This document shows positions 1 through 5,384 of a stretch of 5,384 nt of DNA, in pieces (within the stretch, counting starts at the first letter, position 1; each line of letters opens with the position of its first letter). Origin of the DNA: an uncultured Coriobacteriaceae bacterium (GTDB taxonomy: Bacteria > Actinomycetota > Coriobacteriia > Coriobacteriales > QAMH01). The DNA is taken from NCBI GenBank assembly GCA_902783175.1, contig CACZQA010000065.1, positions 1-5,384 on the forward strand, read 5' to 3'. A program made the position numbers and the translations under genes. Under the pieces are notes generated by a model that had not been told where the DNA came from, made no database searches, and was given only the letters and a program-made list of their open reading frames with translations.

Positions 1-369
1 CAGCTTTCCGCTCTCCTGGTTGTACAGGCGGCAGACGATGGTGGTCGTGCCCACGTCGATGGCAAGGCCGTAGCCCCACCCCTGCCCATCGGAGCGCCAG
101 ACGGGGGCGAGCCCGCGGGTCGTCTCGCCGATATCGCGCGTGCGGACGCTCGCGACCTCCATGCCGTCGGTCCCGGGAGTCTGGCACGCGAGGGTGTAGA
201 ACAGCCCCCTGCCATCCTTGATGAAGACGTCGCAGTGGCAGCATTCGCCGCGTCCATTGCAGGTGCCACCCGGGTTAATGCCACACGACAGGAGCGCCTC
301 GCGCACGGTGCTGCCCTCTGGAACGCTTATCGTCTTTCTGTCTCCAGATTCGCGAACGATAAGATTCAT
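1..369 (-). CDS. Reductive activator of corrinoid-dependent enzymes (RACE-type, [2Fe-2S] plus ASKHA ATPase), 5' part only
   Basis: Only the first 123 codons are in the window; the gene runs off the left edge. Residues 1-75 form a plant-type [2Fe-2S] ferredoxin domain with cluster ligands C37, C43 and C46 (Cx5Cx2C in GGTCNGRGECCHC) and the distal C62 in TLACQT. After a short linker, GYGLAIDVGTTTIV at about 99-112 is the phosphate-1 loop that opens an ASKHA-fold ATPase domain. This order is the family signature of RamA/RACE proteins (DUF4445 group), which use ATP to push reduction of Co(II) to Co(I) in corrinoid proteins of methyltransferase or reductive dehalogenase systems. ATG at 369-367 is the only start in its frame before an upstream stop. 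A GGGAGG lies 14 nt upstream, which is unusually far. Its position after B12 genes fits a cobalamin-using system further left. The family is near certain; the partner enzyme is unknown. Confidence 0.88.
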   Translation of the reverse strand, partial: MNLIVRESGDRKTISVPEGSTVREALLSCGINPGGTCNGRGECCHCDVFIKDGRGLFYTLACQTPGTDGMEVASVRTRDIGETTRGLAPVWRSDGQGWGYGLAIDVGTTTIVCRLYNQESGKL

Positions 370-526
370 GGCGTGTTCATCAGCCTCCCATTGGCAAAAA
401 TCAGTAAAGCCATCTGATATAGACGTTGGTCATCGTGACTTGTCATTTTGGAACAAGATGACGCCTGTAGCCAACGAATACCGGGGAGGAATTCTGGTAG
501 CGGTCGATTCGCGCAGACGAAGCAGC
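370..526. other. Intergenic gap between cobC and the RACE gene
   Basis: This 157-bp gap is the only non-coding stretch of any size, and it is more AT-rich than the genes around it. I see no GC-rich hairpin followed by a U-run after the cobC stop, so no clear intrinsic terminator separates the two genes. It contains four GTCAT/GTCAC-type half-sites (429-462, + strand numbering), a weak minus-strand promoter candidate, and an open frame of 26 codons (446-366, minus) that ends in an ATGA overlap with the RACE start. No cobalamin riboswitch is recognisable here, and the gap is short for one. Confidence 0.6.
416..446 (-). promoter_or_regulatory. Weak candidate sigma-70-type promoter for the RACE gene
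   Basis: On the minus strand, ATGACA (446-441, five of six matches to TTGACA) is followed after 19 bp by TATATC (421-416, four of six matches to TATAAT). It would start transcription about 40 nt before the RACE ATG at 369. The spacer is 2 bp longer than ideal and the -10 is mediocre. The position, in the only gap of the window, is the main support. Read-through from cobC is the alternative. Confidence 0.2.
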
Positions 527-1156
527 CTAGAGGATGTCCCGCAGGGCATCGAAGCGCTCGGGGCGGGCGAACACGAGGCCATCTTGCCCGAGGCGCGCAC
601 GCACCCGATAGCCCCCGCAGTTGCCGACCTGCCACGAGAAGTAGCGGAACTCGTCGTCCTGCGCGCCGCGCGGGACGAACGCCTCGAGCGCGGCCATGAT
701 GGTGCCGCCATGGGCGACGATCACAGCGCTTTGGCTGCCCTGCGCGGCAGATGAGACGACGATGTCTTCCACGCTTCTCGATACGCGGCAGATGAGCTGC
801 GCGCGCGACTCGCCGCCCGGGCACGGCAGCGTGCAGTTGCTGTCGACCCACCTGCGGTAGTCCGCATCGTCGGCCATATCGTCGGCACTACGCCCCTCGA
901 ACGCCCCGAAGTCCATCTCGCGCAGCCCATCGCAGACCACCTGCCTGGCATTCGGAAAGCAGATGCGGGCAGTCTGGCGCGCACGCAGAAGCGGGCTCAC
1001 GTAGACGAGCCCGCAGGAATCGCAGATGCCCGAGCGCCGCGCGTCGGATATGCCCGCATCGCTCAGGGCAACGTCGGTCGAGCCCGCGTAGAGATGGCGT
1101 TCGTTGGCGCTCGTGCGGCCATGGCGCAGCAACGTGAGCTGCAGGTCGAACGGCAT
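527..1156 (-). CDS. cobC: Histidine phosphatase, probable alpha-ribazole(-phosphate) phosphatase CobC
   Basis: A 209-aa protein of the histidine phosphatase (phosphoglycerate mutase-like) superfamily. The catalytic RHG motif is at 11-13 (LTLLRHGRTSAN) with phospho-acceptor H12. The SPLLRARQTA segment at 54-63 supplies the phosphate-pocket arginine. The acid residue E80 sits in LREMDFGAFEGRS, and the second histidine is H149 in IVAHGG. In B12 synthesis CobC removes the 5'-phosphate from alpha-ribazole phosphate or adenosylcobalamin 5'-phosphate, which fits its place directly after cobS and the CobU genes. The superfamily is broad, so the substrate is inferred from context, not from specificity residues. 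The ATG at 1156 directly abuts the TAG (1159-1157) of the gene before it, with no spacer. Its ribosome site is weak (GAGG about 12 nt upstream), so it probably depends on coupling. It is the last gene before the gap. Confidence 0.85.
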   Translation of the reverse strand: MPFDLQLTLLRHGRTSANERHLYAGSTDVALSDAGISDARRSGICDSCGLVYVSPLLRARQTARICFPNARQVVCDGLREMDFGAFEGRSADDMADDADYRRWVDSNCTLPCPGGESRAQLICRVSRSVEDIVVSSAAQGSQSAVIVAHGGTIMAALEAFVPRGAQDDEFRYFSWQVGNCGGYRVRARLGQDGLVFARPERFDALRDIL

Positions 1157-1522
1157 CTAGCCCACGCGCCTCGTGGGAAGCTCGCCTTTGAGCGCCATCG
1201 GGATACCGCAGACAACGCGCACGACGCAGTCCGCCTTGTTCGCGAGCTTGTTGGTGAGCCTGCCCACGCGCTCGCGCCATTCGCGGTCCTCGCTCGAGGC
1301 GGGGACGACGCCGCAGCCGACTTCGGGGCAGATGACCACCTCTTTGCCCGCGAACTGCTCGAGCAGGTCCTCGTCGGTTGCCCCGAGGAAAATCGAGTCC
1401 TGGATGTTGTAGATGACAGGGCACGGGTCGTCGGGAGAGTCGGAGAACTCTTCCTCGCCGTATCCCAAAGAGCGGACCCACGTCTTCTTGCCGGAGGCAA
1501 TCCCCCCGATCACGACTATCAA
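1157..1522 (-). CDS. Short CobU-like protein (adenosylcobinamide kinase/guanylyltransferase family), 121 aa
   Basis: The start is taken as TTG at 1522-1520, which overlaps the cobS stop in a TTGA motif, has a GGTGA 7 nt upstream and begins directly with the P-loop strand (MIVVIGGIASGKKT). The C-terminal half is clearly CobU: VVICPEVGCGVVP at 62-74 matches the family's NEVGxGIVP block, and WRERVGRLTNKLANKAD at 82-98 plus VVCGIPMALKG at 103-113 match the family ending. It is about 60 residues shorter than a normal 180-aa CobU. The missing part is the centre, including the (R/Q)HHxxxRP-type segment that carries the guanylylated histidine. The Walker A is also changed: the residue after GK is Lys (GKK) instead of Ser/Thr. 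From memory, comparable short CobU-like proteins are annotated in anaerobic Firmicutes, so this is probably a conserved family member, not a broken gene. Its reaction is unknown; it could act with the long CobU encoded two genes upstream. Confidence 0.82.
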   Translation of the reverse strand: MIVVIGGIASGKKTWVRSLGYGEEEFSDSPDDPCPVIYNIQDSIFLGATDEDLLEQFAGKEVVICPEVGCGVVPASSEDREWRERVGRLTNKLANKADCVVRVVCGIPMALKGELPTRRVG

Positions 1523-2298
1523 ACCAAGTTCACCACTTTCGGCACGACAACAAGGCACAGGAGCAACGCGAGCTCGCATACCTGCAAGAAAAATCCCGCG
1601 ATGTCCCCGCTCCAGCCCCCGAATTGCCGACGGGCAAACCCGTGGACCAAAGCAAGCACCAGAAGTGCAATCACCATCATAGCAGCGAAAACGACACCGT
1701 CGGCGAGAACCGCCGTCACAGCCGCGCAGGCAAGCGCCTCGATCGTCTGCACGAAGACGCAGACCCGCTTGGACGCCGAGAGCCTGAAGCTCGCGACCAT
1801 GCCCTCGTCGCTGCTGCCCGCAAAGCAGATGCTCGCGATGCCGCTCAGGCAGCGCGTGAGCACGTAGATGCACCCCAGGCATACGAACAGCTGCAGCGTT
1901 GGCTCGAGCGAGGCGGCGCACGCGAAGTAGACGATCAGGTAGGCCGCGACGGCCATGCCCGCGAACGCGCCCGTGTGCGGGTCCTTCAAGATCTCGCGCT
2001 TGCGCGCGGGCTCGGCGTGGCTCGACTGCGCATCGACCACGTCGGAAAAGCCATCCAAATGGATGCCGCCGGTCACGAGCAACGGGATCGCGACAAGCCC
2101 CGCGCCAAAGAGCAGGCTTCCCAGCGAGAGCCCCTCGCACACGAGCCCCCACGCCCACGCGAGTAGCCCCAGCACCACCCCGATGAGGGGAAAGAAGCAC
2201 ATCATGTAGCGCATGCACTCCGGACGCCAGTCGATTTTGGGCATGGGGATGCGCGAGAACGTCGAGAACGCCATGACGAACGAGCGAAGGGCGTTCAC
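1519..2298 (-). CDS. cobS: Adenosylcobinamide-GDP ribazoletransferase (cobalamin synthase) CobS
   Basis: A 259-aa integral membrane protein, the usual family length (about 250). CobS joins adenosylcobinamide-GDP with alpha-ribazole (or its phosphate) to give adenosylcobalamin (phosphate) at the cytoplasmic membrane. Family landmarks in order: FSTFSRIPMP at 11-20, the acidic metal-binding motif GGIHLDGFSDVVDA at 77-90, REILKDPHTGAFAG at 101-114, and FGGWSGDIAGFF at 226-237 (usually GGxTGDxLG). Hydrophobic stretches at about 35-53, 58-77, 115-130, 135-150, 185-219 and 237-256 give several membrane passes. The GTG start at 2298-2296 overlaps the stop of cobU (GTGA) and has a strong GGGGGAG 5 nt upstream. 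The downstream in-frame ATG at codon 9 would cut into the conserved N-terminus. There are 12 cysteines, which is many for this family and suits an anaerobe. Confidence 0.95.
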   Translation of the reverse strand: MNALRSFVMAFSTFSRIPMPKIDWRPECMRYMMCFFPLIGVVLGLLAWAWGLVCEGLSLGSLLFGAGLVAIPLLVTGGIHLDGFSDVVDAQSSHAEPARKREILKDPHTGAFAGMAVAAYLIVYFACAASLEPTLQLFVCLGCIYVLTRCLSGIASICFAGSSDEGMVASFRLSASKRVCVFVQTIEALACAAVTAVLADGVVFAAMMVIALLVLALVHGFARRQFGGWSGDIAGFFLQVCELALLLCLVVVPKVVNLV

Positions 2299-2834
2299 GA
2301 GAGCTCCCCCTTGAGGACGCGCGGCTGGCCTGCCGCGACCTCGACCACGACGTCGCTCATGCTGGCGAGCGCGCACGCGATGCTGCCCACCACGACCTGG
2401 TACAGCTGCGTGCCGCTGTCGTAGGACACGCCGTCGCCACCCAGCTCGTTGGCAACGATGACGAGGTTCTTGCAGCGCTTCGCGAGCATCCTCACGTTGA
2501 CCATGATGTGCTCGATCACGTCGTCGGGGTCGCGTACCGAGCCATCGGCGCCGAACAGCTCGCGTGCCACGAGGTTGCCGAGGTCCTCGAGCACGACGTT
2601 GACGTCGCGCGAGTACAGCTGGCTGATCGCCGCCTCGAGCCCGTCGTCGACCTCCAGCGTGATGAAGCCCTTGCCGGAGCGCATGTCGCGGTGGCGCTCG
2701 ATGCGCTGCTCGGACTCGAAGTCGACGTTCTCCATGGTCGCCAGATAGTATTTGAGCCCGGTAAAGCTCTCGAACAGCGACTCCGCGTACGCGCTTTTGC
2801 CGCTCGCGGCACCACCGGTAACCAGAATCATCAT
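2295..2834 (-). CDS. cobU: Adenosylcobinamide kinase / adenosylcobinamide-phosphate guanylyltransferase, variant CobU
   Basis: A 179-aa protein of normal CobU length. CobU phosphorylates adenosylcobinamide and then transfers GMP to it through a guanylylated histidine, preparing it for CobS. The intact P-loop is ILVTGGAASGKS at 3-14. RIERHRDMR at 44-52 matches the segment that carries the guanylylated histidine in Salmonella CobU (expected here at H48). VVLEDLGNLVARELF at 80-94 corresponds to the LLECxTNL region. The C-terminal part is divergent: VIVANELGGDGVSYDSGTQLY at 125-145 replaces NEVGxGIVP, and the RDxxGRxNQxLA helix is hardly recognisable, although VLKGE at the end is kept. ATG at 2834 overlaps the cobT stop (ATGA), with GAGGTGG 7-8 nt upstream; a second ATG follows at once. 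The family assignment is firm. Whether it does both reactions alone is open, because a second CobU-like gene follows cobS. Confidence 0.9.
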   Translation of the reverse strand: MMILVTGGAASGKSAYAESLFESFTGLKYYLATMENVDFESEQRIERHRDMRSGKGFITLEVDDGLEAAISQLYSRDVNVVLEDLGNLVARELFGADGSVRDPDDVIEHIMVNVRMLAKRCKNLVIVANELGGDGVSYDSGTQLYQVVVGSIACALASMSDVVVEVAAGQPRVLKGELS

Positions 2835-3892
2835 TGCGGATCCACCTCGTAGGCATCTATTCCCGACGAATCGAACGTGCTCCCATCGTACAGGGACAGC
2901 GCCATGTCCAGCAACGGCACGAGGCACACCGCCCCCGTCCCCTCGCCCAGGTGCATGCCGGCATGGATAATCGGCTCGACCCCCAGGCGCTCTGCCAGCA
3001 TGCGCGTCGCCGGCTCGGTGGAGATATGCGAGGGCACCATCGTCTGCGCGCACGCGGGGCACAGCTGTGCTGCGACGTATGCCGCCAAGATGCTGATGAA
3101 GCCGTCGATCACGATGGGGACGCGGTGCACGGCGCCGCCGACGAACAGCCCCACGAGCCCCGCGATGTCGAAGCCCCCGAGCTTGGCGAGCACGTCGAGC
3201 GCGTCGTGGCTGTCGGGGCCGTTGACGGCGATGGCCCGCTTGATGGCGGAGACCTTGCGCTCGAGCCCCTCGTCCGAAAGCCCCGCGCCCTTGCCGGTCA
3301 CCTGCTCGACGGGCAGCCCGAGCAGCACCGAGGCGACCGCGCTCGAGGTTGTGGTGTTGCCGATGCCCATCTCGCCGGTGGCGATGAGGCGGTAGCCCTG
3401 CGCCTTCAGGTCGCCCACGAGGTCGATGCCCACCTGGATGGCCTGGCATGCCTGCTCGCGCGTCATGGCCGGCCCCACGGAGATGTCTCCGGTGCCCCGC
3501 GCGATGCAGCGGTCGAGGACGCCGGGCTCGCTCGGTGCCTTGGCCATACCCATGTCCACGGAGAGCGTGTCAATGTGAACGGGGCGGCACATGCTGCACA
3601 CCGAGGAGCGTCCCCTCGCGACGCTGTCCGCGATGATGGTCGTGACCTCGGAGCCGCACTGCGTGACGCCCTGCGCGACGACGCCGTTGTCGGCGCACAT
3701 CACAACCACGACGCGCTTGGATATGTCGACATCCTCGCTGCCGGAGATGCCGGCGAGCTGCACGACGATGTCCTCGAGCTTGCCCAGGCTCGCAATGGGC
3801 TTTGCCACCGCGTTCCACTTATCGACGGCGCGCTGCGCCGCCGCATCGTCGAAAGGCGCCAGCTGCGCGTTCAGTGCTTGAAAATCGATCAT
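2831..3892 (-). CDS. cobT: Nicotinate-nucleotide--dimethylbenzimidazole phosphoribosyltransferase CobT
   Basis: A 353-aa protein, matching the family's roughly 350 aa. CobT transfers the phosphoribosyl group of nicotinate mononucleotide to the lower-ligand base, giving alpha-ribazole phosphate for CobS. Signatures: KPxxSLGxLE at 31-40, VVVVMCADNGVVAQGVTQ at 61-78 (DNGV instead of the DHGV of enterobacteria), the phosphate-binding GEMGIGNTTTSSA at 173-185, TGKGAG at 199-204, FVGGAVHRVPIVIDGF at 250-265, and HAGMHLGEGTGA at 310-321. E317 falls at the position of the catalytic glutamate of Salmonella CobT. ATG at 3892 overlaps the cbiL stop (ATGA), with an AAGGCGG 9 nt before it. Two CxxC pairs are present (99-102 and 278-281). 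The base actually used (DMB, another benzimidazole, a phenol or adenine) cannot be read from the sequence, and no DMB synthesis gene is in view. Confidence 0.96.
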   Translation of the reverse strand: MIDFQALNAQLAPFDDAAAQRAVDKWNAVAKPIASLGKLEDIVVQLAGISGSEDVDISKRVVVVMCADNGVVAQGVTQCGSEVTTIIADSVARGRSSVCSMCRPVHIDTLSVDMGMAKAPSEPGVLDRCIARGTGDISVGPAMTREQACQAIQVGIDLVGDLKAQGYRLIATGEMGIGNTTTSSAVASVLLGLPVEQVTGKGAGLSDEGLERKVSAIKRAIAVNGPDSHDALDVLAKLGGFDIAGLVGLFVGGAVHRVPIVIDGFISILAAYVAAQLCPACAQTMVPSHISTEPATRMLAERLGVEPIIHAGMHLGEGTGAVCLVPLLDMALSLYDGSTFDSSGIDAYEVDPQ

Positions 3893-4635
3893 GAGAGACG
3901 TCCGCCTTCCCCTTCGCCTGCCTTGTGCGCCCCCTTGCGGTAGAGCACGACCGAGAAGTAGCCGCGCTCGACGTCGAGGTCCGCGAAGTGCTCGCACAGC
4001 TGCTCGTCTGCAAGCCCACTGTTGGCGACCGCCGCCGCATCGTCGAGCTCGCCACGCTCCGCCAGCGTGTCGCGCAGCGCGCCGATGGCCTTGCCCGACT
4101 TCATGAACACCTTGTTGGCGGGCACATCGAGCAGTGCCTCCGTGTCCCCCGTCGAGACGGGCACCACGAGCAGCGGCTCGGAACCTTCGCACAGCGGCCT
4201 GCCCAGCCGCGCCGCCGCATCGCAAAACGAGGTGACGCCCGGCACGACCTCGGCGCGGTAGCCGCGCGCCACGACGCGCTCGTGCGTGTAGTAGTAGGTC
4301 GAGTACACGCCGGCATCGCCCAAGGTGATGAACGCGACGTCCTTTCCCTCGTCGAGCAGCGCGCAAATGTCGTCGGCGATCTTGTCGTGCGCCCGCGCGA
4401 CGACGGCAAGGTCTTTGGACATGGGCGTCAGGCAGTCGACGATGGGCTTTCCCGCAATGTAGTCGGCGACGATGCCGAGCGCGGTCTGCCGGTTGCGCCC
4501 CGTGCTGGGCGCCGCGATGACGTCTGCCGCCTTGAGCACGCGAACGGCCTTGAGCGTGAGGTTCTCCGGGTCGCCCGGCCCCACGCTCACGCCGTAGAGC
4601 GTGCCTTTTTCAGGCGCGTTCGTGCAGGTCTCCAC
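3889..4635 (-). CDS. cbiL: (Cobalt-)precorrin-2 C20-methyltransferase CbiL
   Basis: A 248-aa SAM-dependent methyltransferase of the tetrapyrrole methylase (CobI/CbiL) family. It adds the C20 methyl group to (cobalt-)precorrin-2 early in corrin ring formation. GTLYGVSVGPGDPENLTLKA at 11-30 is the diagnostic N-terminal GxGPGD motif. TLGDAGVYSTYYY at 104-116 corresponds to the SAM-binding GDPxxYST region, and VVPGVTSFCDAAARLG at 130-145 follows as in CbiL. The last 14 residues are a Gly/Glu/Lys-rich tail with no conserved content. The start is GTG at 4635-4633, 3 nt after the cbiC stop, and is set by a strong AGGAG 7 nt upstream (plus-strand 4643-4647). The stop overlaps the cobT ATG. Pairing with cbiC and the anaerobic setting favour the cobalt-containing substrate, but sequence alone does not separate CbiL from CobI. 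Confidence 0.93.
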   Translation of the reverse strand: METCTNAPEKGTLYGVSVGPGDPENLTLKAVRVLKAADVIAAPSTGRNRQTALGIVADYIAGKPIVDCLTPMSKDLAVVARAHDKIADDICALLDEGKDVAFITLGDAGVYSTYYYTHERVVARGYRAEVVPGVTSFCDAAARLGRPLCEGSEPLLVVPVSTGDTEALLDVPANKVFMKSGKAIGALRDTLAERGELDDAAAVANSGLADEQLCEHFADLDVERGYFSVVLYRKGAHKAGEGEGGRLS

Positions 4636-4638
4636 AGC

Positions 4639-5292
4639 CTAGCTCCTCTCGTTTCCGGATGCCAGGTACAGCAGCGCGTTGCAGATGGCGGCCGCCACGT
4701 TGCTCCCGCCCTTGCGGCCGCGCGCCACGATATAGGGCACGTCGAGCTCCATGATGAGCTCCTTGGACTCGACCACGTTGACGAACCCCACCGGCACGCC
4801 GATGATGAGCGCCGGCTTTTCCATCTGTCCCGCGCGAAGCATCTCGTAGAGCCTGACGAGCGCCGTCGGGGCATTGCCGATGGCGAACACGAGCGGCTCG
4901 TTGAGCTCGGCGGCGCGCTCCATCGAGATCGCCGAGCGCGTGAGGCCGCGCTCCTTTGCGCGCGCCACGGTCTCCTCGTCCGAGATGAAGTTGTGCACCG
5001 TGCCCCCGAAGCGGCCGAGCACGCGCTTGTTGATGCCCGCCTGTGCCATCTTGGTATCGGTGACGATCGAAGTGCCCGCCTTGAAGGCGTCGACGCCGAT
5101 GGTCGTGGCATGCGGCGAGAACGTGAGCGTGTCCGCGTACTCGAAATCCGCCGTCGTGTGGATGACGCGCTTGATGACCAGCTCGTTTTCGGGGTCGAGC
5201 TTTCTCTCCCCCAGCTCCTGGCCGATAATCTCGAAACTCCTGCCCTCGATGTCGGCAGGTTTCACGAACTCGAGCCTGTCCAGTCCGCTCAT
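4639..5292 (-). CDS. cbiC: Precorrin-8X methylmutase (cobalt-precorrin-8 methylmutase) CbiC
   Basis: A 217-aa protein of typical family length (about 210). CbiC/CobH moves the methyl group from C11 to C12, giving (cobalt-)cobyrinic/hydrogenobyrinic acid and ending corrin ring modification. The catalytic histidine is expected at H45 in [15 protein letters not shown] (the RxxHxT block). [15 protein letters not shown] at 74-88, [10 protein letters not shown] at 136-145, [18 protein letters not shown] at 163-180 and the closing [17 protein letters not shown] at 192-208 are all family landmarks. The ATG at 5292 overlaps the stop of the gene before it in an ATGA motif and has a very strong GGAGGAGGG (5304-5296) in front. 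The stop is TAG at 4641-4639, 3 nt before the cbiL GTG. Confidence 0.96.
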   Translation of the reverse strand: MSGLDRLEFVKPADIEGRSFEIIGQELGERKLDPENELVIKRVIHTTADFEYADTLTFSPHATTIGVDAFKAGTSIVTDTKMAQAGINKRVLGRFGGTVHNFISDEETVARAKERGLTRSAISMERAAELNEPLVFAIGNAPTALVRLYEMLRAGQMEKPALIIGVPVGFVNVVESKELIMELDVPYIVARGRKGGSNVAAAICNALLYLASGNERS

Positions 5293-5384
5293 ATGCCCTC
5301 CTCCAAAATCCGGTAGACAAGCTCCATGTCGAGGCCGCCGCGCACGGCGTCCGCCAGCTTGTCGTACTGCTCTTCCTTGTATGC
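5289..5384 (-). CDS. 3' end of an unidentified gene upstream of cbiC
   Basis: Only the last 31 codons and the TGA stop (5291-5289) are present; the gene enters from the right edge. The tail begins [17 protein letters not shown] and ends ILEEGI, an acidic, helical-looking stretch without a catalytic motif. That it is real is supported by an open frame to the window edge and by the ATGA overlap with cbiC, the same junction seen at cobT and cobU. The pattern (LA-x-x-V-x4-LD-x4-Y) faintly recalls the helix that closes the dethiobiotin-synthetase-like domain in cobyrinate a,c-diamide synthases, but 31 residues are too few to name it. Another cbi gene is the most likely neighbour. Confidence 0.7.
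   Translation of the reverse strand, partial: AYKEEQYDKLADAVRGGLDMELVYRILEEGI

Noticed and set aside
233..239. B12-box-like string GCCACTG on the minus strand
   Set aside because: It lies within the RACE coding sequence and encodes the cysteine-ligand stretch CCHC of the [2Fe-2S] domain. No other riboswitch elements surround it.
370..526. Intrinsic terminator after cobC
   Set aside because: The only stems found are 4-5 bp, compete with each other and are not followed by a T-run, so a terminator cannot be supported.
1157..1522. Short CobU-like gene as a decayed pseudogene
   Set aside because: It has an intact frame, normal codon use, a near-perfect C-terminal family block and tight coupling to both neighbours, which is not what decay would leave.
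1094..2166. Plus-strand open frames of 180-257 codons opposite the short cobU-like gene and cobS
   Set aside because: They have low-complexity Arg/Ala/Asp-rich translations, no motif and no ribosome site, and they lie over confirmed minus-strand genes.
1157..4366. Very long minus-strand frames starting far upstream of the short cobU, cobS, cobU and cobT starts
   Set aside because: Only the 3' parts of these frames match protein families. The upstream parts are out-of-frame readings of the preceding gene, and good ribosome sites and overlap junctions mark the true starts.
2834..5316. Long plus-strand open frames (369 and 463 codons) opposite cobT, cbiL and cbiC
   Set aside because: They are antisense to strongly recognisable genes, have Arg/His/Asp/Ala-rich composition without family motifs, and are the usual by-product of high GC at third codon positions.

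Overview
The window is a compact, GC-rich (roughly 60-65% by eye) block of bacterial DNA. Every convincing gene is on the minus strand. It reads as the 3' part of a cobalamin (vitamin B12) biosynthesis operon, followed after a short gap by the first third or less of a corrinoid-protein reductive activator gene. The enzyme set (CbiL and CbiC of the anaerobic, early-cobalt route), the many cysteines in the proteins and the RACE-type activator point to a strict anaerobe. High GC together with Clostridia-like Cob protein variants suggests a gut actinobacterium of the Coriobacteriia type. That placement is an inference and is not proven by anything in the window.

In transcription order (right to left): 5384-5289 is the last 31 codons of an unidentified gene; 5292-4639 is cbiC (precorrin-8X methylmutase); 4635-3889 is cbiL (precorrin-2 C20-methyltransferase); 3892-2831 is cobT (DMB phosphoribosyltransferase); 2834-2295 is a cobU-type kinase/guanylyltransferase; 2298-1519 is cobS (cobalamin synthase); 1522-1157 is a second, short CobU-like protein of 121 aa; and 1156-527 is a histidine phosphatase (CobC-like). 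The seven identified genes and the unidentified tail overlap by 4 nt, abut, or lie 3 nt apart, so they are almost certainly one translationally coupled transcript. Bases 526-370 are a gap without a clear gene. It holds a cluster of GTCAT/ATGAC half-sites, a weak promoter candidate and a tiny possible leader ORF. Bases 369-1 encode a [2Fe-2S] ferredoxin domain and the start of an ASKHA ATPase domain, the architecture of reductive activators of corrinoid-dependent enzymes.

Functionally, CbiL and CbiC work on corrin-ring methylation and rearrangement. CobU, CobT, CobS and CobC assemble the nucleotide loop: activation of adenosylcobinamide, activation of the lower base, joining, and phosphate removal. 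The activator keeps a cobalamin protein in the Co(I) state in whatever methyltransferase or dehalogenase system follows. The observation most worth following is the pair of divergent CobU-family proteins with complementary motif losses: the long one keeps the P-loop and the guanylylated-histidine motif, while the short one keeps the C-terminal EVGxGVVP block but lacks the histidine segment.
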